This document shows, in pieces, positions 12,101-22,959 of a DNA stretch of 64,000 nt (positions are counted from its first letter, which is position 1; every line of letters begins with the position of its first letter). Made by a program: the position numbers and the translations under genes. The notes under the pieces are model-generated. The model had not been told where the DNA came from, made no database searches, and saw nothing but the letters and a program-made list of their open reading frames with translations. The stretch comes from Megalobrama amblycephala (Eukaryota; Chordata; Actinopteri; Cypriniformes; Xenocyprididae), in NCBI RefSeq assembly GCF_018812025.1, contig NC_063045.1, positions 62,160,339 to 62,224,338 of the forward strand, given 5' to 3'.

Positions 12101-15100
12101 TGAGATGCCGATAACTTTTATTAACAACAGTAACATGCAAAATCCTCATTTTTGTAAGGAAAATTTAAATATTCTACTTTTATTAAATGTACCATTGTTC
12201 TTCTATAGTATCATACTGAACTGACTGTGATTATAAAAGGAGCACTTTTGTCTTTGGTGTAATTCAGTCACAATTTGAAGAAATTATTTTTAGTTTTTAC
12301 GAGATTTTATGACTTCCTACTTTTTTCCATATATTAGGGAGTGGAAATGGCTAATAAGTCAATAAGTGCTGCTCTGCCGCCATCTACTGGTTATAGTGGT
12401 ATCTTTTTTTAATAAAAGTGTTTGTTTTCCACAAAGTGTTAGTTTTCCTACATCTTTAAAGGGTTAGTTCTCCCAAAAATGAAATTTCTGTCATTAATTA
12501 CTCACCCTCATGTCGTTCCACACCCGTAAGACCTTCGTTCATCTTCAGAACACAAATTAAGATATTTTTGATGAAATCCGAGACTCATCCATAGACAGCA
12601 ATATAATCAACACTTTCAAGGTCCAGAAAGGAACTAAAGACATGGTTAAAACAGTCATGTGACTGCAGTGCTTCAACCTTAATGTTATGAATACTTTTTG
12701 TGCGCAAAAACAAAACAAAAATAACCACTTTATTCAACAATCTCTTCTGTGTCATTCTCATACGTTGTTTACGTCCAGCGCTTCCAGGTTCATCGTCAGA
12801 ACGGCGACTCATTATTGGTCAGTGTCACACACATGCGTCGTGCTGATCACATGACCAGCTTTGGCCAATACTGAGCCGGCGTTCGGACGTAAACACGGAA
12901 GCTTCACTGCGTCACCTGCGTAAGATAAAGACAGAAGAGAAGAGATCGTTGAATAAAGTGGTTATTTTTGGGGTTTTTTTGCGCACAAAAAGTATTCTCG
13001 TCTCTTCATAACATTAAGGTTGAACCACTGCAGTCACATGACTGTTTTAACGTACATTTCTGGACCTTGAAAGTGTTGATTATATTGCTGTCTATGGACG
13101 AGTCTCTCGGATTTCATCAAAAATATCTTAATTTGTGTTCTGAAGAGGTCTTACGGGTGTGGAACGACATGAGGGAGAGTAATTAATGACAGAAATTTCA
13201 TTTTGGGTGAACTAACCCTTTAAGCTTTTAGTTACAATTCATCACATTAAAAATAACATTAAAATTGGATGATATTTAGTGCTGGAAAAAGTGTGAAGCC
13301 CTTGAAAAGTGCTTGAATTTCACCATTAGACAATTCCATGGTGAATGTTGGTGATTTATGGACTGAAAAGACTGAAGTCCACGTCAGCGCGGTTTGATCT
13401 GATATCTGTGGTTAATAACTGAATTCTATGTTGAATATGAATGCTTCTCACAGCGATATTAATAATACTGCGGGGAATTCAAACGTGTTCTCACTGGATC
13501 GAGATCGGTTTCGTTCCGCTTTCGTTTCGTTTGCCTTTTGATGTTTCTCATATGCAACAAATTTAGTCACACCGGCAGGAAAAAAGGTCGGAAAATGCAA
13601 TCATTTGGTCGCAGTCTGGAGCCCTGTAAACACTGCAATATTACATTTATAAAAAAAATGAATTGTCAATTTTGTTTTCATGGTGATTTTAATAGTTCTG
13701 GTCATGCCAGCCTTTTCATGACTTATGGTGTAAATGATATGTTCACAAAAACACTACAGATGTTTAATTTAATCTAACGACTAACTGTCAGCGTTTAAGC
13801 AAACAATAACTGCATTGGATTTCGTCCCAAACGAGTGCGTATGTGAGCTTTCTCTCCCCTGAGAACAGCCTCTTTTCTCTTCAACGTCCCTACTGGGCTC
13901 AAAATTGCGAGCAAGTTCACTTTGGTGTCTGAAAGAAATGCAAAAGGAGAAAAGACGGCCGTTCATGCATCTATGACTGGAGAAAATGAAAGTACATTTG
14001 TATTCACTCAAAGATCAGAGCGGTGAAAGACAGGTTAGCCGCGACGTGAAGCTGGCATCACTTCTGTGCGCCAGTGTCTGTGACAGTCCTTTCAAGCTTG
14101 ATGAATCGAGTCTAATAATCCAATGTTTTTTCCCTATCACTGGAAGCTCAATCGGAGCAAGTTGCCACAGACTGAATCACTGTCTAGTTTACATTCATTT
14201 CAAGTTCCACTTGGCGGAGTGAATCGCTATGACCGATTCAAAAGCTTCAGCGCTCTTTTCTTTTTCTCTGGTCTGCGACAAACGCGTCGCTGGTTGTCAT
14301 GGCTTTATGGCTGCGAGCTCATAGTTGCAATAATCTGACTCAAATAAAGCAGGCTTTTCTCTGGTGAAAGGCTCCACTGCGCTTTTGTGTGTTTTACACA
14401 TCCACTGTGGCAAAAGCGTTTGGGGAGAGGTTTATATTTTTGGACGCGCCCGCAGACACGCATTCCACTTCAAACGCACAGAGAGGAACCTTTTCTGCCT
14501 TTCTGGAAGCAGATGCACATTGTCCCGGCACCAGCGGTAGGCACGCCATGCGCCGCGGGATCCAAGCAAGACAATCGGCTTGTGAGATCAAGACCTGCTC
14601 TGCCTCATTGGTCCCGTGTTAGCCGACGCTATAGCCACCGACCGGAGAGGACCAGGAATTCAATACGTGAATCATACAATGCAGTGGGATTGCTGTAATT
14701 AACTCACTTTGTGCTAAATCAGTTGTGAAATACCTCTGACCTCTGTTTTCCCAGATTTTACTCTATTAAAAGCAGTTCTTCTGTTCCTGTGCCACTGTAC
14801 TTTTTACATCCAGAAACACAATGTTGCTTCAGATGCGTTTGTCTATTTACAACATTCGTTGATCATTGTAGCCAATCACAGACATATCTGTTGAGCAGGT
14901 GACACAACAGCCAATCTCACATTTTTAACATTTCAGTACCGGTGCTTTTGACAGCCCTGATGTATGTAAAGAAATTATGAATAAGCAAACAACAAAATGC
15001 ACTTAACACACATTAAAGCTTTACTGGTATGTAAATATTTATGCATAAAGCATACTCAGGGCTCGACAATAAGGACTGATTTAGTCTATTAAAATGCATT

Positions 15101-18100
15101 TAGAATGACCCAGAATTCAAGATAAGGGGCAAAAATGACCCTTTATATATTTCATATTTATATCTTTTAATATAGTTAACCAGTATTACACAAAGAGCGT
15201 CGTTTTTCTCCAAATGTTTGCATGATTACAAATGTGATATTGATTTTATACAGCGGACAGTTTAATGAACAAGAACTTAATATCAAGTGACTTACATTTT
15301 AGACACTAAATCGTCTGTTTCGCTTTATTTCGCCAACGAAAATAGTTCCAGCATTGTTTTGTGTCTCTGAGCAACACTTCCTGAATGAATCAGCCGTTTG
15401 AATGAATCGGTTGAATCTCAATGACTCACTCATTAACAGTGATTCGCTGCTTTTTTTAATAATTTTAAATAACAATATTTAACGTTTCATATTTTCAACA
15501 TTAAAAACATTATTTATGCATCTGTAAACTGATTAACTTTAATAAAGTTTAATCTATTCTATAGTTATTTCTGTACCTGAAAATCTCCTGTTTAAACCTT
15601 CATGAAAAACTTGAAAAGCACCATTTATATGTTTGTTCTGTTGAATTTATTTGTGCTATTACTCATAATTTGATTTTTTGTTTCTATTTTATTACTTACT
15701 GTTTATTTGTCTAACAATTTTTAAAATATAAGTGAGTTCTAGAATCTAGTAGCTTTTGGTGTCATAATCCTATTTATTGAGGTTACATGTATCAAAAACA
15801 ACAAAAACAATAACTAGGCTTATTTTATAGGCCCAATTTTTTTCTTTTACTTTTTTGTTGTGGGTCAAATTTGAACCACTGGTCCGACTGGGCCAGTAGA
15901 AAAAATCCTTAGCGTTGAGCCCTGATACATACCTAAAGTTTTATCTACTAAAATCATGAATTGCATTTGAGGTTTGCATAACCTTGAACAGTACGGTTTA
16001 GAGGTCAGTGCACGTTTTCTGGCAACTGCATAAACAGTTTCATTATATGACGAGTAAATGATGACAATTTTTTAAAAATGCAAATATATGATTGATTGTT
16101 ATAAAATCATGTCCTTTTTCAGGTGTAGGGTTCCTGTGTCGTCTTCATCACCTCACCACAGCCTGACCCAAAACACTCACAAACTGCCCAGATACTCCAA
16201 CCATCCCAGAACATCCCAGCCTGCAGTTCACGACAGTACGTGTGCGTTTTCTTTTATTAATCCATTTCATATATGATTTACATGCACACTCATAATACGA
16301 TTATAATGAATAAACAGACATCTTAAAGGTGCAGTAAGCAATTCTGAGAACGCTGTTGAAAATGGATCGGACAGAGCACCAAAACACACTTGTAGCCAAT
16401 CAGCAGTAAGGGGCGTGTCCACTCATGAGGGGGGAGGTGCTTGTGTTGCATAGCGTGTTGTTGCACATGTCAATATTGTAAATAAAATGATTACTGCATG
16501 GAAATGTTCCTCAGATCAAGTTTCCACATTTAAATGTACTTAAGTATTATAATGTTTTAGAAATACAAATGAAATCAAGAGACAGACTTTGTAAAGCAAC
16601 CTGTTTACAACCACCTAGCAACATTCCAGAACATGGGGGCTTCACGATTTGGGGAGGATAATCAAATTGCGACTTTTCTGATAAAAATTGCAATTTCGAT
16701 TTAAAATGCGATTTAAAAAAGAATTCCAGGTTTGCTGTGCTTGTTTGTATATATGCACAATTTGGCTGACATTTTAAGATTATATATAAATATGGCTATA
16801 AAATAATAATAATTAATTATTGTTATTTAATAAATATAATATTATTTGTATTATTATTAATAAATACAAATATTAAAATGTACATATATGTATATGTAAA
16901 ATACAAATATATATTTTTTCAAAAGAAACATTACTATTGTAACATTTAACTGTAAAATAATTTATTATTTTAGAAAGATAGTAATAACTATTGACATTTT
17001 GAAAATGATAAATTTTAATAAATATTATTTGCATTATTATTAAAAATATGTATAAAATGTACATATACATACATGTTTATACAAATATATAGTTTATATA
17101 TTTAATATAAAATAAATTAATAAAAACAAAAGAAATATTACTTTAACATTTCACTGTACTTTTTTTAGTATTTTAGAAAGACAGTAATAATATCGACATT
17201 TTGAGATTACATATATAAATACGTCTATAAAATAATAGTAATTAATTAATATTATTTGCATTTATTATTAAATAAAAATATAAAAATGTACATAAAATAC
17301 AAATATATTATTTTATATATTTAATATAAAATAAATGCAATAAAAACAAAAGAAATATTACTATTTTAACATTTCACTGTAAAATAAAAAAGTTAGTATT
17401 TTAGAAAGGTAGTAATAACTATCGACATTTTAAGATAACAAAAATATCTATAAAATAATAGTAATTAATCAGTCATTATTATTATTATTTAATAAATATT
17501 ATTTGCATCATTATTATTAAATAAAAATATAAAAATGTACATAAACACACATGTATATATTAAATACAAATACATATTTTATAAATTTAATATTTAATTT
17601 TTTTAGTATTAAGAGTAAGAGTAATAATGTTGACATTTTGAGATTATATATAAATATGGCTATAAAATAATAGTAATTAATTATTATTATTGTTTAATAA
17701 ATATAAAAATTTACATATTCATACATGTATATATAAAATACAAATATATTTAATGTTTAATATAAAATAAATTTAATAAAAACATTACTTTTGTAACATT
17801 TCACTGTAAAAAAAAAAAAAAGTATTTTAGAGAGATATTAATAATAACTATTTTACATTACAACTGTACAAATACAATACTTGTGTCTTAATTTAAAAGC
17901 CCTTAAAGCTTCACTTTTGTCAATAAGTGTTTCTCATTGCAAGTTTGTGAAGATGGTTGGTGTTTGTTTCGTTCTCAAACTCAGAGCATCCGCGGACGAT
18001 GATCTGATCACGTGTAAATGAACACAGTGCCTGAAACACGCAGCTTCATAAAGCCATATCAGGATTTCAGTTTTTATTTTGCTTAATCGTGCAGTCCTAC

Positions 18101-19284
18101 AGAACACTAACAGGCGGCAGATCATCCGACTCTCTATATAAGCACATTTACATATAAGCCATATGTGCAGTAAGCAGATGCAAAATGCATATTTAAGACG
18201 TGACCGTAAGCGGAGAACAGACCGATCAGCACTGAATGATTCACAAACTGGTCCTTCCACTCTTTGAGCAACAGATGGCAGATGTCTGTCAGGCCAAGTC
18301 AAAAATAGATGCATGTATAATCCCATCGTACAGATTGTGTAAAGTTTTCCCAAGCTCAAATGAGGGAATATCATTCATGCTGCCTTCGATCTTAAATGAA
18401 TGACAACAGTTGGATTACAGCAGTGGCTCTGTCGTGTTGGGAATAATCAAATGTGGTAATGTTTTTGCATGAACACTCAGGTTTCTCTGGCGATGCCCGG
18501 ACCGTGTTCTCATACAGTGACTCACCGCAGGCCGCCAAGCAGATTTCTTCCTTTTCCATGATGCAGATGCCCATGTTTGAGGACAATCTGGTCTCCTCAG
18601 ACGCGTCTCAGCCCGATCTCGACCTGCTCCACAGAACCATCACTGGTAAAAACACACACAAACACTATAAATCATTGTGATATGCACTGATTATGGCGCA
18701 TATTTTCTTCCAGGAACGAACACGTCACAATATTTCTCATTTAAATAATTCATACGCAGAATAGTTAGGTTGAGTTAGTTCCTGAGTCTCTCCATCAGTG
18801 TCGACTCCGGTTTGAACAATGTAAGGCTGAACACTTTCGTCATTTTGTCTGCGTGAGATTCTCCAGCTTTGTTGTTGTTGAGCTGTTAAAGCTCCGCCCT
18901 CTTCTGGAAAGTGGAGCTCATTTGCATTTAAAGGGACACACACAAAAGTGAATAATAAATGATCTGTGGGGTATTTTGAGCTGAAACTTCACTGACACAT
19001 TCTGAGACTTATATTAGATCTTGTGAAAGGGGCATTGTAGGTCCATTTTGACAATATTATATCTACAAACAAAAATACAAAAAGTTTGTTAAAAACATTT
19101 TTCATTAATATACTTCCTGAATAAAAACGTTGCCTATTATTTTGTGTTTGTGACCGCAGTGTTCGATTGCCAATCCGGACCGGAGGAGTTTTTGGGAGAG
19201 CAGCTGCCTTCGGTGTCGGAGGACAATTATCTTCACATCCCGAGATGCCCGAGCCGGACCTCATGCGTCTTTACCGAAGGATGA
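3015..19284 (+). CDS. glis3: GLIS3 Kruppel-like zinc-finger transcription factor, 3' part (seven coding exons)
   Basis: Join 3015-3176, 3327-3437, 10019-10139, 11239-11350, 16123-16235, 18481-18645 and 19160-19284: 909 nt in one frame, giving 302 residues and a TGA. The N-terminal part lies off the window. The first two exons encode the end of zinc finger 3 (FEGC...HLRSH), the TGEKPY linker, finger 4 ([13 protein letters not shown]) and finger 5 ([14 protein letters not shown]). This pattern is characteristic of the GLI/GLIS family. GLIS3 is preferred over GLIS1 because the following tail ([10 protein letters not shown], then RVPVSSSSP, then the terminus ending CVFTEG) parallels the GLIS3 C-terminus (TDCLTVQSLQ, RRVPAPSS, SSVYTEG), and because rfx3 lies next, as in human. 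GLIS3 is a nuclear DNA-binding regulator, also reported at the primary cilium. It is needed for pancreatic beta cells, thyroid and kidney. The C-terminal part seen here corresponds to the transactivation region. Confidence 0.93.
3327..3437 (+). CDS. glis3: glis3 exon: zinc finger 5 and basic tail
   Basis: 37 codons, phase 0 at both ends. The acceptor follows a (GT)n tract ending CTGCAG, and the donor is GTACAA. It encodes [10 protein letters not shown]...HVKSH (finger 5) followed by [10 protein letters not shown], a basic stretch likely to contribute to nuclear targeting. The intron before it is only 150 bp. Confidence 0.93.
3551..4170. mobile_element. Foldback MITE of the TCAAAAGTT / ATCATGTGACACTGAAG family
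   Basis: The inner arms are inverted copies. 3668-3741 (ctgttttctatgtgaatat ... gctgaattttcagcatc) is mirrored by 4024-4098 (gatgctgaaaattcagc ... attcacatagaaaacag). The stretch AATGATTTCTGAAGGATC recurs at about 22350 in a second copy. It is non-coding, and the superfamily is not certain. Confidence 0.8.
4176..4939 (+). other. glis3 intron, unique AT-rich sequence
   Basis: No RNA gene or transposon end is recognised. Near 4893-4930 it contains a short GTCGACATGAAATCAAGATT motif that resembles the edge of another dispersed fish repeat seen at about 11660. Confidence 0.4.
4940..9800 (+). repeat. 28-bp satellite array (about 170 units) in a glis3 intron
   Basis: The basic unit is 28 bp and contains GTGCACGTCATTCCGGATG, then a variable TTACTYGGA-type tail (TTACTCGGA, TTACTTTGA, TTCCTCAGA, TTATTCGGA). 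A 29-bp variant contains ATTCAGGATCTTTTTACAGA. Units at both edges (4940-5000 and 9500-9800) are degenerate while the centre is nearly uniform, as expected for arrays kept alike by unequal exchange. Because 28 is not a multiple of 3 and the + strand unit has no stop in any frame, long ORFs (up to 431 codons) appear in all three + frames with a 28-residue period. They have no start context, splice fit or homologue and are not called genes. The unit holds two hexamer palindromes (GTGCAC, TCCGGA) and three CpGs. Confidence 0.97.
10019..10139 (+). CDS. glis3: glis3 exon after the satellite intron
   Basis: Phase 0 in and phase 1 out, with acceptor CATGTAG and donor GTATGA. It starts [18 protein letters not shown], matching the segment after finger 5 in human GLIS3. 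The 6.6-kb intron in front of it contains the 28-bp satellite. Confidence 0.88.
10140..11238 (+). other. glis3 intron with TGCATTATA-rich segment
   Basis: 10140-10480 is A-rich low-complexity DNA (AAATAAAA, CTGAAATAAAA). 10485-10815 repeats TGCATTATAA about ten times in both orientations and is probably a decayed MITE. No coding content is seen. Confidence 0.55.
11239..11350 (+). CDS. glis3: glis3 exon: Pro/Gln-rich segment
   Basis: Acceptor TGTGCAAG, donor GTGGGA; phase 1 in and phase 2 out. It translates to a Pro/Gln/Asn-rich stretch ([18 protein letters not shown]) typical of the low-complexity activation region. The assignment rests on phase continuity and composition, since this region is weakly conserved. 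Confidence 0.75.
11351..12455 (+). other. glis3 intron, repeat fragments
   Basis: 11660-11870 looks like a dispersed fish repeat fragment (AAAGTCGGCATGAAGTGG ... GGGCGGGGCTTGAT). The rest is AT-rich with no recognised feature. Confidence 0.45.
12456..13223. mobile_element. TTAA-flanked foldback element (AGGGTTAGTT family)
   Basis: The ends read TTAA-AGGGTTAGTTCTCCC and GGGTGAACTAACCCT-TTAA, giving a TTAA target duplication. The arms (12460-12730 and 12930-13219) are inverted copies containing AATTACTCACCCTCATGTCG. The central 200 bp is GC-richer and non-coding. TTAA targeting suggests a piggyBac- or Kolobok-mobilised non-autonomous family (inference). Related copies lie at 27400, 29969, 36334, 49854 and 54083. 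Confidence 0.88.
13224..15056 (+). other. glis3 intron, GC-richer middle of unknown nature
   Basis: 13790-14700 is less AT-rich than its surroundings and open in several short frames. No translation is recognisable and no splice-consistent exon fits between the flanking coding exons. 14927-14960 has a TGACAGCCCTGATG stretch that could be a decayed hAT end. 14990-15056 repeats part of the glis3 3' flank (CAAAATGCACTTAACACA). Confidence 0.45.
15057..15924. mobile_element. Non-autonomous element with CAGGGCTCRAC ends (hAT-like)
   Basis: The left end is CAGGGCTCGACAATAAGGA and the right end, reverse-complemented, is CAGGGCTCAACGCTAAGGA. The interior is non-coding. A partial copy missing its left end is at 54222-54897. 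The element splits a stretch that is continuous in the glis3 3' flank (about 19690-19800). No clean 8-bp target duplication is visible. Confidence 0.75.
16123..16235 (+). CDS. glis3: glis3 exon: RVPVSSSSP segment, tandem acceptor
   Basis: Phase 2 in and phase 1 out; donor GTACGT. Two in-frame acceptors lie 6 bp apart: CAG at 16120-16122 after the pyrimidine tract, and TAG at 16126-16128. The first gives R-C-R-V-P and the second R-V-P. The first is chosen because it directly follows the TTTTTC tract. The product is Ser/Pro/His-rich and aligns with RRVPAPSS of human GLIS3. Confidence 0.82.
16323..16460 (+). mobile_element. Fragment of TTAAAGGTGCAGTAAGC repeat
   Basis: The segment TTAAAGGTGCAGTAAGCAAT ... 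GCCAATCAGCAGTAAGGGGCG recurs inverted at about 60950-61151 downstream of rfx3, so it is a dispersed element. The right boundary is not defined. Confidence 0.6.
16634..18100. mobile_element. hAT-like element (GGCTTCACGATT / AATCGTGCAGTCC ends)
   Basis: The left end GGGGGCTTCACGATTTGGGG and the right end, reverse-complemented GTAGGACTGCACGATTAAG, match the common fish TAGGGCTGCACGATT hAT terminus. Almost all of the interior is an AT-rich tandem repeat; no transposase is visible. The two ends have diverged, so it is an old copy. Confidence 0.6.
16768..17860. repeat. AT-rich tandem repeat, about 215-bp period, 5 units
   Basis: The module GACATTTTGAGATTATATAT ... GGCTATAAAATAATAGTAAT recurs near 16768, 16993, 17197, 17421 and 17629. 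Each copy is followed by an ATAAATATTATTTGCAT stretch and an AACATTTCACTGTAAAA stretch. It lies inside the hAT-like element. The units differ by many indels. Confidence 0.8.
18481..18645 (+). CDS. glis3: glis3 penultimate coding exon
   Basis: Phase 1 in and phase 1 out; acceptor ACTCAG, donor GTAAAA. It encodes a Ser/Met-rich stretch ([17 protein letters not shown]) and ends [11 protein letters not shown]. This corresponds to the human region before the last exon. Confidence 0.85.
18896..19050. mobile_element. Fragment of the GGGGTATTTTGAGCTGAAAC element family
   Basis: TGTGGGGTATTTTGAGCTGA and CATTCTGAGACTTATATTA match the right-hand part of the elements at 20126-21562 and 23080-24430. The copy is short and 5'-truncated, and sits in the last glis3 intron. 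Confidence 0.65.
19160..19284 (+). CDS. glis3: glis3 terminal coding exon and stop
   Basis: Acceptor ACCGCAG. It encodes an acidic [13 protein letters not shown] segment and the C-terminus ending CVFTEG before TGA at 19282-19284. This parallels FGESLRSGAEDA...SSVYTEG of human GLIS3 and is the strongest evidence for GLIS3 over its paralogues. Confidence 0.92.
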
Positions 19285-19635
19285 ACGCTCGTCTCCAGCG
19301 GATCATCAACCCAATCAGTTATTTCCAATGTGCTTGTGTTGTCTAAATCATTGAGGAAGAACTTCCTGAAGGACACTTGATCGTGCGAGAAACGGACTTC
19401 AGATGCACTAAAGTATTTGGATATTTGAGCCAAACTTAAACTGTAAAAATGTCATTAGATGAAATATCAAAGCAAGCGTCTTCATCTGTGGATCTTTTTA
19501 AAACATCACAAAACTTCATTTCCAAACATCTGTTCTTTTTATTTTTTAAAAACCAGACTTTTTGCCAAATGTTTAGCTTAAAAAGCATGTTTGTGCATCT
19601 TTCCTTACAATAAATGACACATGCTTTGATGTTTT
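19285..19635 (+). other. glis3: Probable glis3 3' UTR
   Basis: It follows the TGA directly and contains no coding sequence. The first canonical poly(A) hexamer is AATAAA at 19609-19614. The true 3' end may lie further on, because the flank is duplicated and a second copy of the same hexamer context occurs at about 21680. Confidence 0.55.
19609..19614 (+). terminator. Candidate glis3 poly(A) signal AATAAA
   Basis: AATAAA in the context CTTACAATAAATGACAC, about 325 bp after the stop codon. The only support is its position downstream of the stop. Confidence 0.45.
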
Positions 19636-20125
19636 AAAAGTAACAAATGTTTTTTCATGAAAAAGCAAAACTATAAATATACCAACAAAATGCACTTAAC
19701 ACAGATTAAAGCCATACTGAAATGTAAATATTTATGCATATGTTTGTACAGTTTTATCTGCTAAAATCATCTTTGAACATTGAGGTTTGCATTATAACCT
19801 TGTTTAGCACTTGAGTTGTGCATTTTATTTTGGGAAAAAATGTTTAAATTCCTCCAAAACAGACCAGAATGTCAAAATATCATTGCTTTTTCTTAAATGC
19901 TCCAATCTCAGCAATTTGTTAACATTAAATCTAATGATTTTCCTTTGGAAAACATACATATTTAAAAGATTTTGCAAGAAAAAAGCTTCTGTTGTAAAAA
20001 GTAAGGTGATGTAGTTATACGTTACTACATGTACTTACTATAGTAATAACAGTAAATTATGCATAATTACAAGTATAATTAGATAAAATATCAAAGCAAG
20101 CGTCTTCATCTGCGGATCTTTTTAA

Positions 20126-21562
20126 AGGTGCCCTAGAATCAAAAATTTAATTTACCTCGGCATAGTTGAATAACAAGAGTTCAGTACATGGAAATGACAT
20201 ACAGTGAGTCTCAAACTCCATTGTTTCCTCCTTCTTATATAAATCTCATTTGTTTAAAAGCCCTCCGAAGAACAGGCGAATCTCAACATAACACCGACTG
20301 TTACGTAACAGTCGGGATCATTAATATGTACGCCCCCAATATTTGCATATGCCAGCCCATGTTCAAGGCATTAGACAAGGGCAGCCAGTATTAACGTCTG
20401 GATGTGCACAGCTGAATCATCAGACTAGGTAAGCAAGCAAGAACAATAGTGAAAAATGGCAGATGGAGCAATAACAAAGACTATAGAATAACACAAGACG
20501 TGTCACTCGTATTGTTTTGAATGGGAGAAAGTGTAACGCGCAATATGGCGGAATAAGTCCCGCCTTCTAAATAAGAGCCAATCGCCGACTCATCGCGTCA
20601 CTTCAGCGGCCGTTAGAATCACCGGTTTCTATAGAAACAGTCAGACGCTCGCCTCCGAAGAGACGCGCATTTAGGTCTGCGCATGCGCATTAGCTTGATC
20701 CAGCCTGAAAAATAGTTTTTTTTGCCATGATTCGAGCGTTTAGAAACTAAATTTATGAGCCGGTTGTTGTTAGATTTCATTGGTGATTTCAAATATGAAA
20801 TTTAATCGTAAGGTTGGCGAACAGTTTTGGAGAATTTGATGTTTCCCCATTCAAAGAGATTGCATGATGCCCAGGATGCCCGAGAGGCGTTTCAAAGATG
20901 GCCGCCGAGTGAAATGACTTGTCTTAAAGGGACTTTGACAATAATAACTGACATGATCCATGATATCATGATATTTTTAGTGATATTTGTAAATTGTCTT
21001 TCTAAATGTTTCGTTAGCATGTTGCTAATGTACTGTTAAATGTGGTTAAAGTTACCATCGTTTCTTACTGTATTCACGGAGACAAGAGAGCCATCGCTAT
21101 TTTCATTTTTAAACACTTGCAGTCTGTATAATGCATAAACACAACTTCATTCTTTATAAATCTCTCCAGCAGTGTGTAATGTTAGCTTTAGCCACGGAGC
21201 AAAACCTCAAAATCATTCAGAATCAAATGTAAACATCCAAATAAATACTTTACTCACATAATTCGAAGCATGCATGCAGCATGCATGACGAACATCTTGT
21301 AAAGATCCATTTGAGGGTTATATTAGCTGTGTAAACTTTGTTTATGCACTGTATTATAGTCGAGAGCTCGGGGGGAGGGGAGCGCGAGATTTAAAGGGGC
21401 CGCACGCTGAATCGGTGCATAGTTAATGATGCCCCAAAATAGGCAGTTAAAAAAATTAATTAAAAAAATCTATGGGGTATTTTGAGCTGAAACTTCACAG
21501 ACACATTCAGGGGACACCTTAGACTTATATTACATCTTGTGAAAGAGCATTCTAGGGCACCT
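20126..21562. mobile_element. 1.44-kb TTAA-flanked element (AAGGTGCCCTAGAAT termini)
   Basis: The target duplication TTAA lies at 20122-20125 and 21563-21566. The left end AAGGTGCCCTAGAATC mirrors the right end GCATTCTAGGGCACCTT. No transposase ORF is present. 20450-20900 contains a GC-rich patch. It inserted into copy B of the duplicated glis3 flank, where uninterrupted copy A shows the empty site (GGATCTTTTTAAAACATCAC). Confidence 0.9.
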
Positions 21563-22118
21563 TTAAAACATCACTTTTGGACACAAAACTTAATCTCTTC
21601 TTTTATTTTTTAAAAACCAGACAAACTTCTTTGTGCCAAATGTTTAGCTTAAAAAGCATGTTTGTGCATCTTTCCTTACAATAAATGACACATGCTTTAA
21701 TGTTTTAAAAATAACAAGTGAACAAATGTATTTTGGGGCCACTGTATGTAAATAGTTCATGAAAATTATAAATATACCAACAAAATGCACTTAACACAGA
21801 TTAAAGCCATACTGATATGTACATATTTATGCATATGTTTGTTCAGTTTTATCTGATAAAATCATCTTTGAACATTGAGGTTTGCATTACAACCTTGTTT
21901 AGCACTTGAGTTGTGCATTTTATTTTGGGATAATTCCTCCAAAACAGACCAGAATGTCAAAATATCTTTGCTTTTTCTTTAATGCTCCAATCTCAGTGAA
22001 TTGTTAACATTAAATCTAATGATTTTCCTTTGGAAAACAAACATATCTAAACATTTTTGCAAGAAAAAAAGCATCTGTTGTAAAAAGTAAGGTAACACTT
22101 GATTTTAAAGTGACGTAC

Positions 22119-22608
22119 ACTACCATTCAAAAGTTTTTTTTTTTTTTCAGCACAGATGTGTTAAATTGAAAAAAAGTGATAGTAAAGATTTATATTGTTA
22201 GAAAATATTTATATTTTGAATAAATGCCGTTCTTTTTGACTATTTATTCATCAATGAATCCTGAAAAAAGTATCACAAGTTCCAAAAAATATTAAGCAAC
22301 ACAACTGTTTCCAACTTTGATAATAACTGAGTGTCAAATCATCATATTAGAATGATTTCTGAAGGATCATGTGACACTGAAGACTGGAGGAATGATGCTG
22401 AAAATTCAGCTTTGCATTACAGAAAAAAATTGTATTTTAAAGTATATTCAAATAGAAAACCATTATTTTAAATTGTAATAATATTTCACAATATTACTGT
22501 TTTTTTCTGTATTTTTGATCAAATAAATTCAGCCTTAATGAGCATAAGAGACTTCTTTCAAACACATTAAAAATAGTAATGTTTCCAAACTTTTGAATGG
22601 TATTGTAG
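22119..22608. mobile_element. Foldback MITE, CTACCATTCAAAAGTTT ends
   Basis: The left end CTACCATTCAAAAGTTT and the right end AAACTTTTGAATGGTATTG are inverted. The interior GGATCATGTGACACTGAAGA matches the copy at 3551-4170. It lies inside copy B of the duplicated glis3 flank. Confidence 0.85.
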
Positions 22609-22959
22609 TTACACGTAATAACAGTAAATTATGCATAATTACAAGTAACTAGTCCCAACTCTATAGTAAGTACATGTAGTTAATTAATTTCCTATGCATC
22701 TGATTCTCATTATTCAGCAGAATTCATCAAAAGTGAGGTTGATTTTTGCATTTCAACTACAAACACGTGCTTTTGAGTGCAAGGGAAAGTGGTTTCTGCT
22801 TTGAAGCACAAGCCCCGCCTTTGTCTTTCATCTCAACCTGAAAGCCCCGCCCACTCCGCGTTGGGCACCTCCAATTGGTGGTTTAAATATAGTTATTTCT
22901 TTTACAATGCATGCTTGCGTTTGTAGTTTCATCCCAAATATGATTCCTCAGAACACATG

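Larger units (their letters stand above)
19454..22690. repeat. Tandem duplication of the glis3 3' flank, second copy split by insertions
   Basis: Copy A (19454-20077) and copy B (from 20078) both start ATTAGATRAAATATCAAAGC and run through GTGCCAAATGTTTAGCTT, the AATAAATGACACATGC context and CTTTGGAAAACA. The unit is about 624 bp. Copy B is interrupted by a TTAA element (20126-21562) and then by a foldback MITE (about 22119-22608). The tail CAGTAAATTATGCATAATTA resumes after the second insertion. Part of the unit also occurs at about 14990 and 62420, so some of it derives from dispersed repeats. Confidence 0.85.

Noticed and set aside
13790..14700. Hidden coding exon in the GC-richer glis3 intron segment
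   Set aside because: The frames are short and unrecognisable, and the flanking exons at 11350 and 16123 already join in phase.
3015..19284. Assignment to glis1 instead of glis3
   Set aside because: The fingers alone do not separate them, but the C-terminal exons and rfx3 linkage fit GLIS3.
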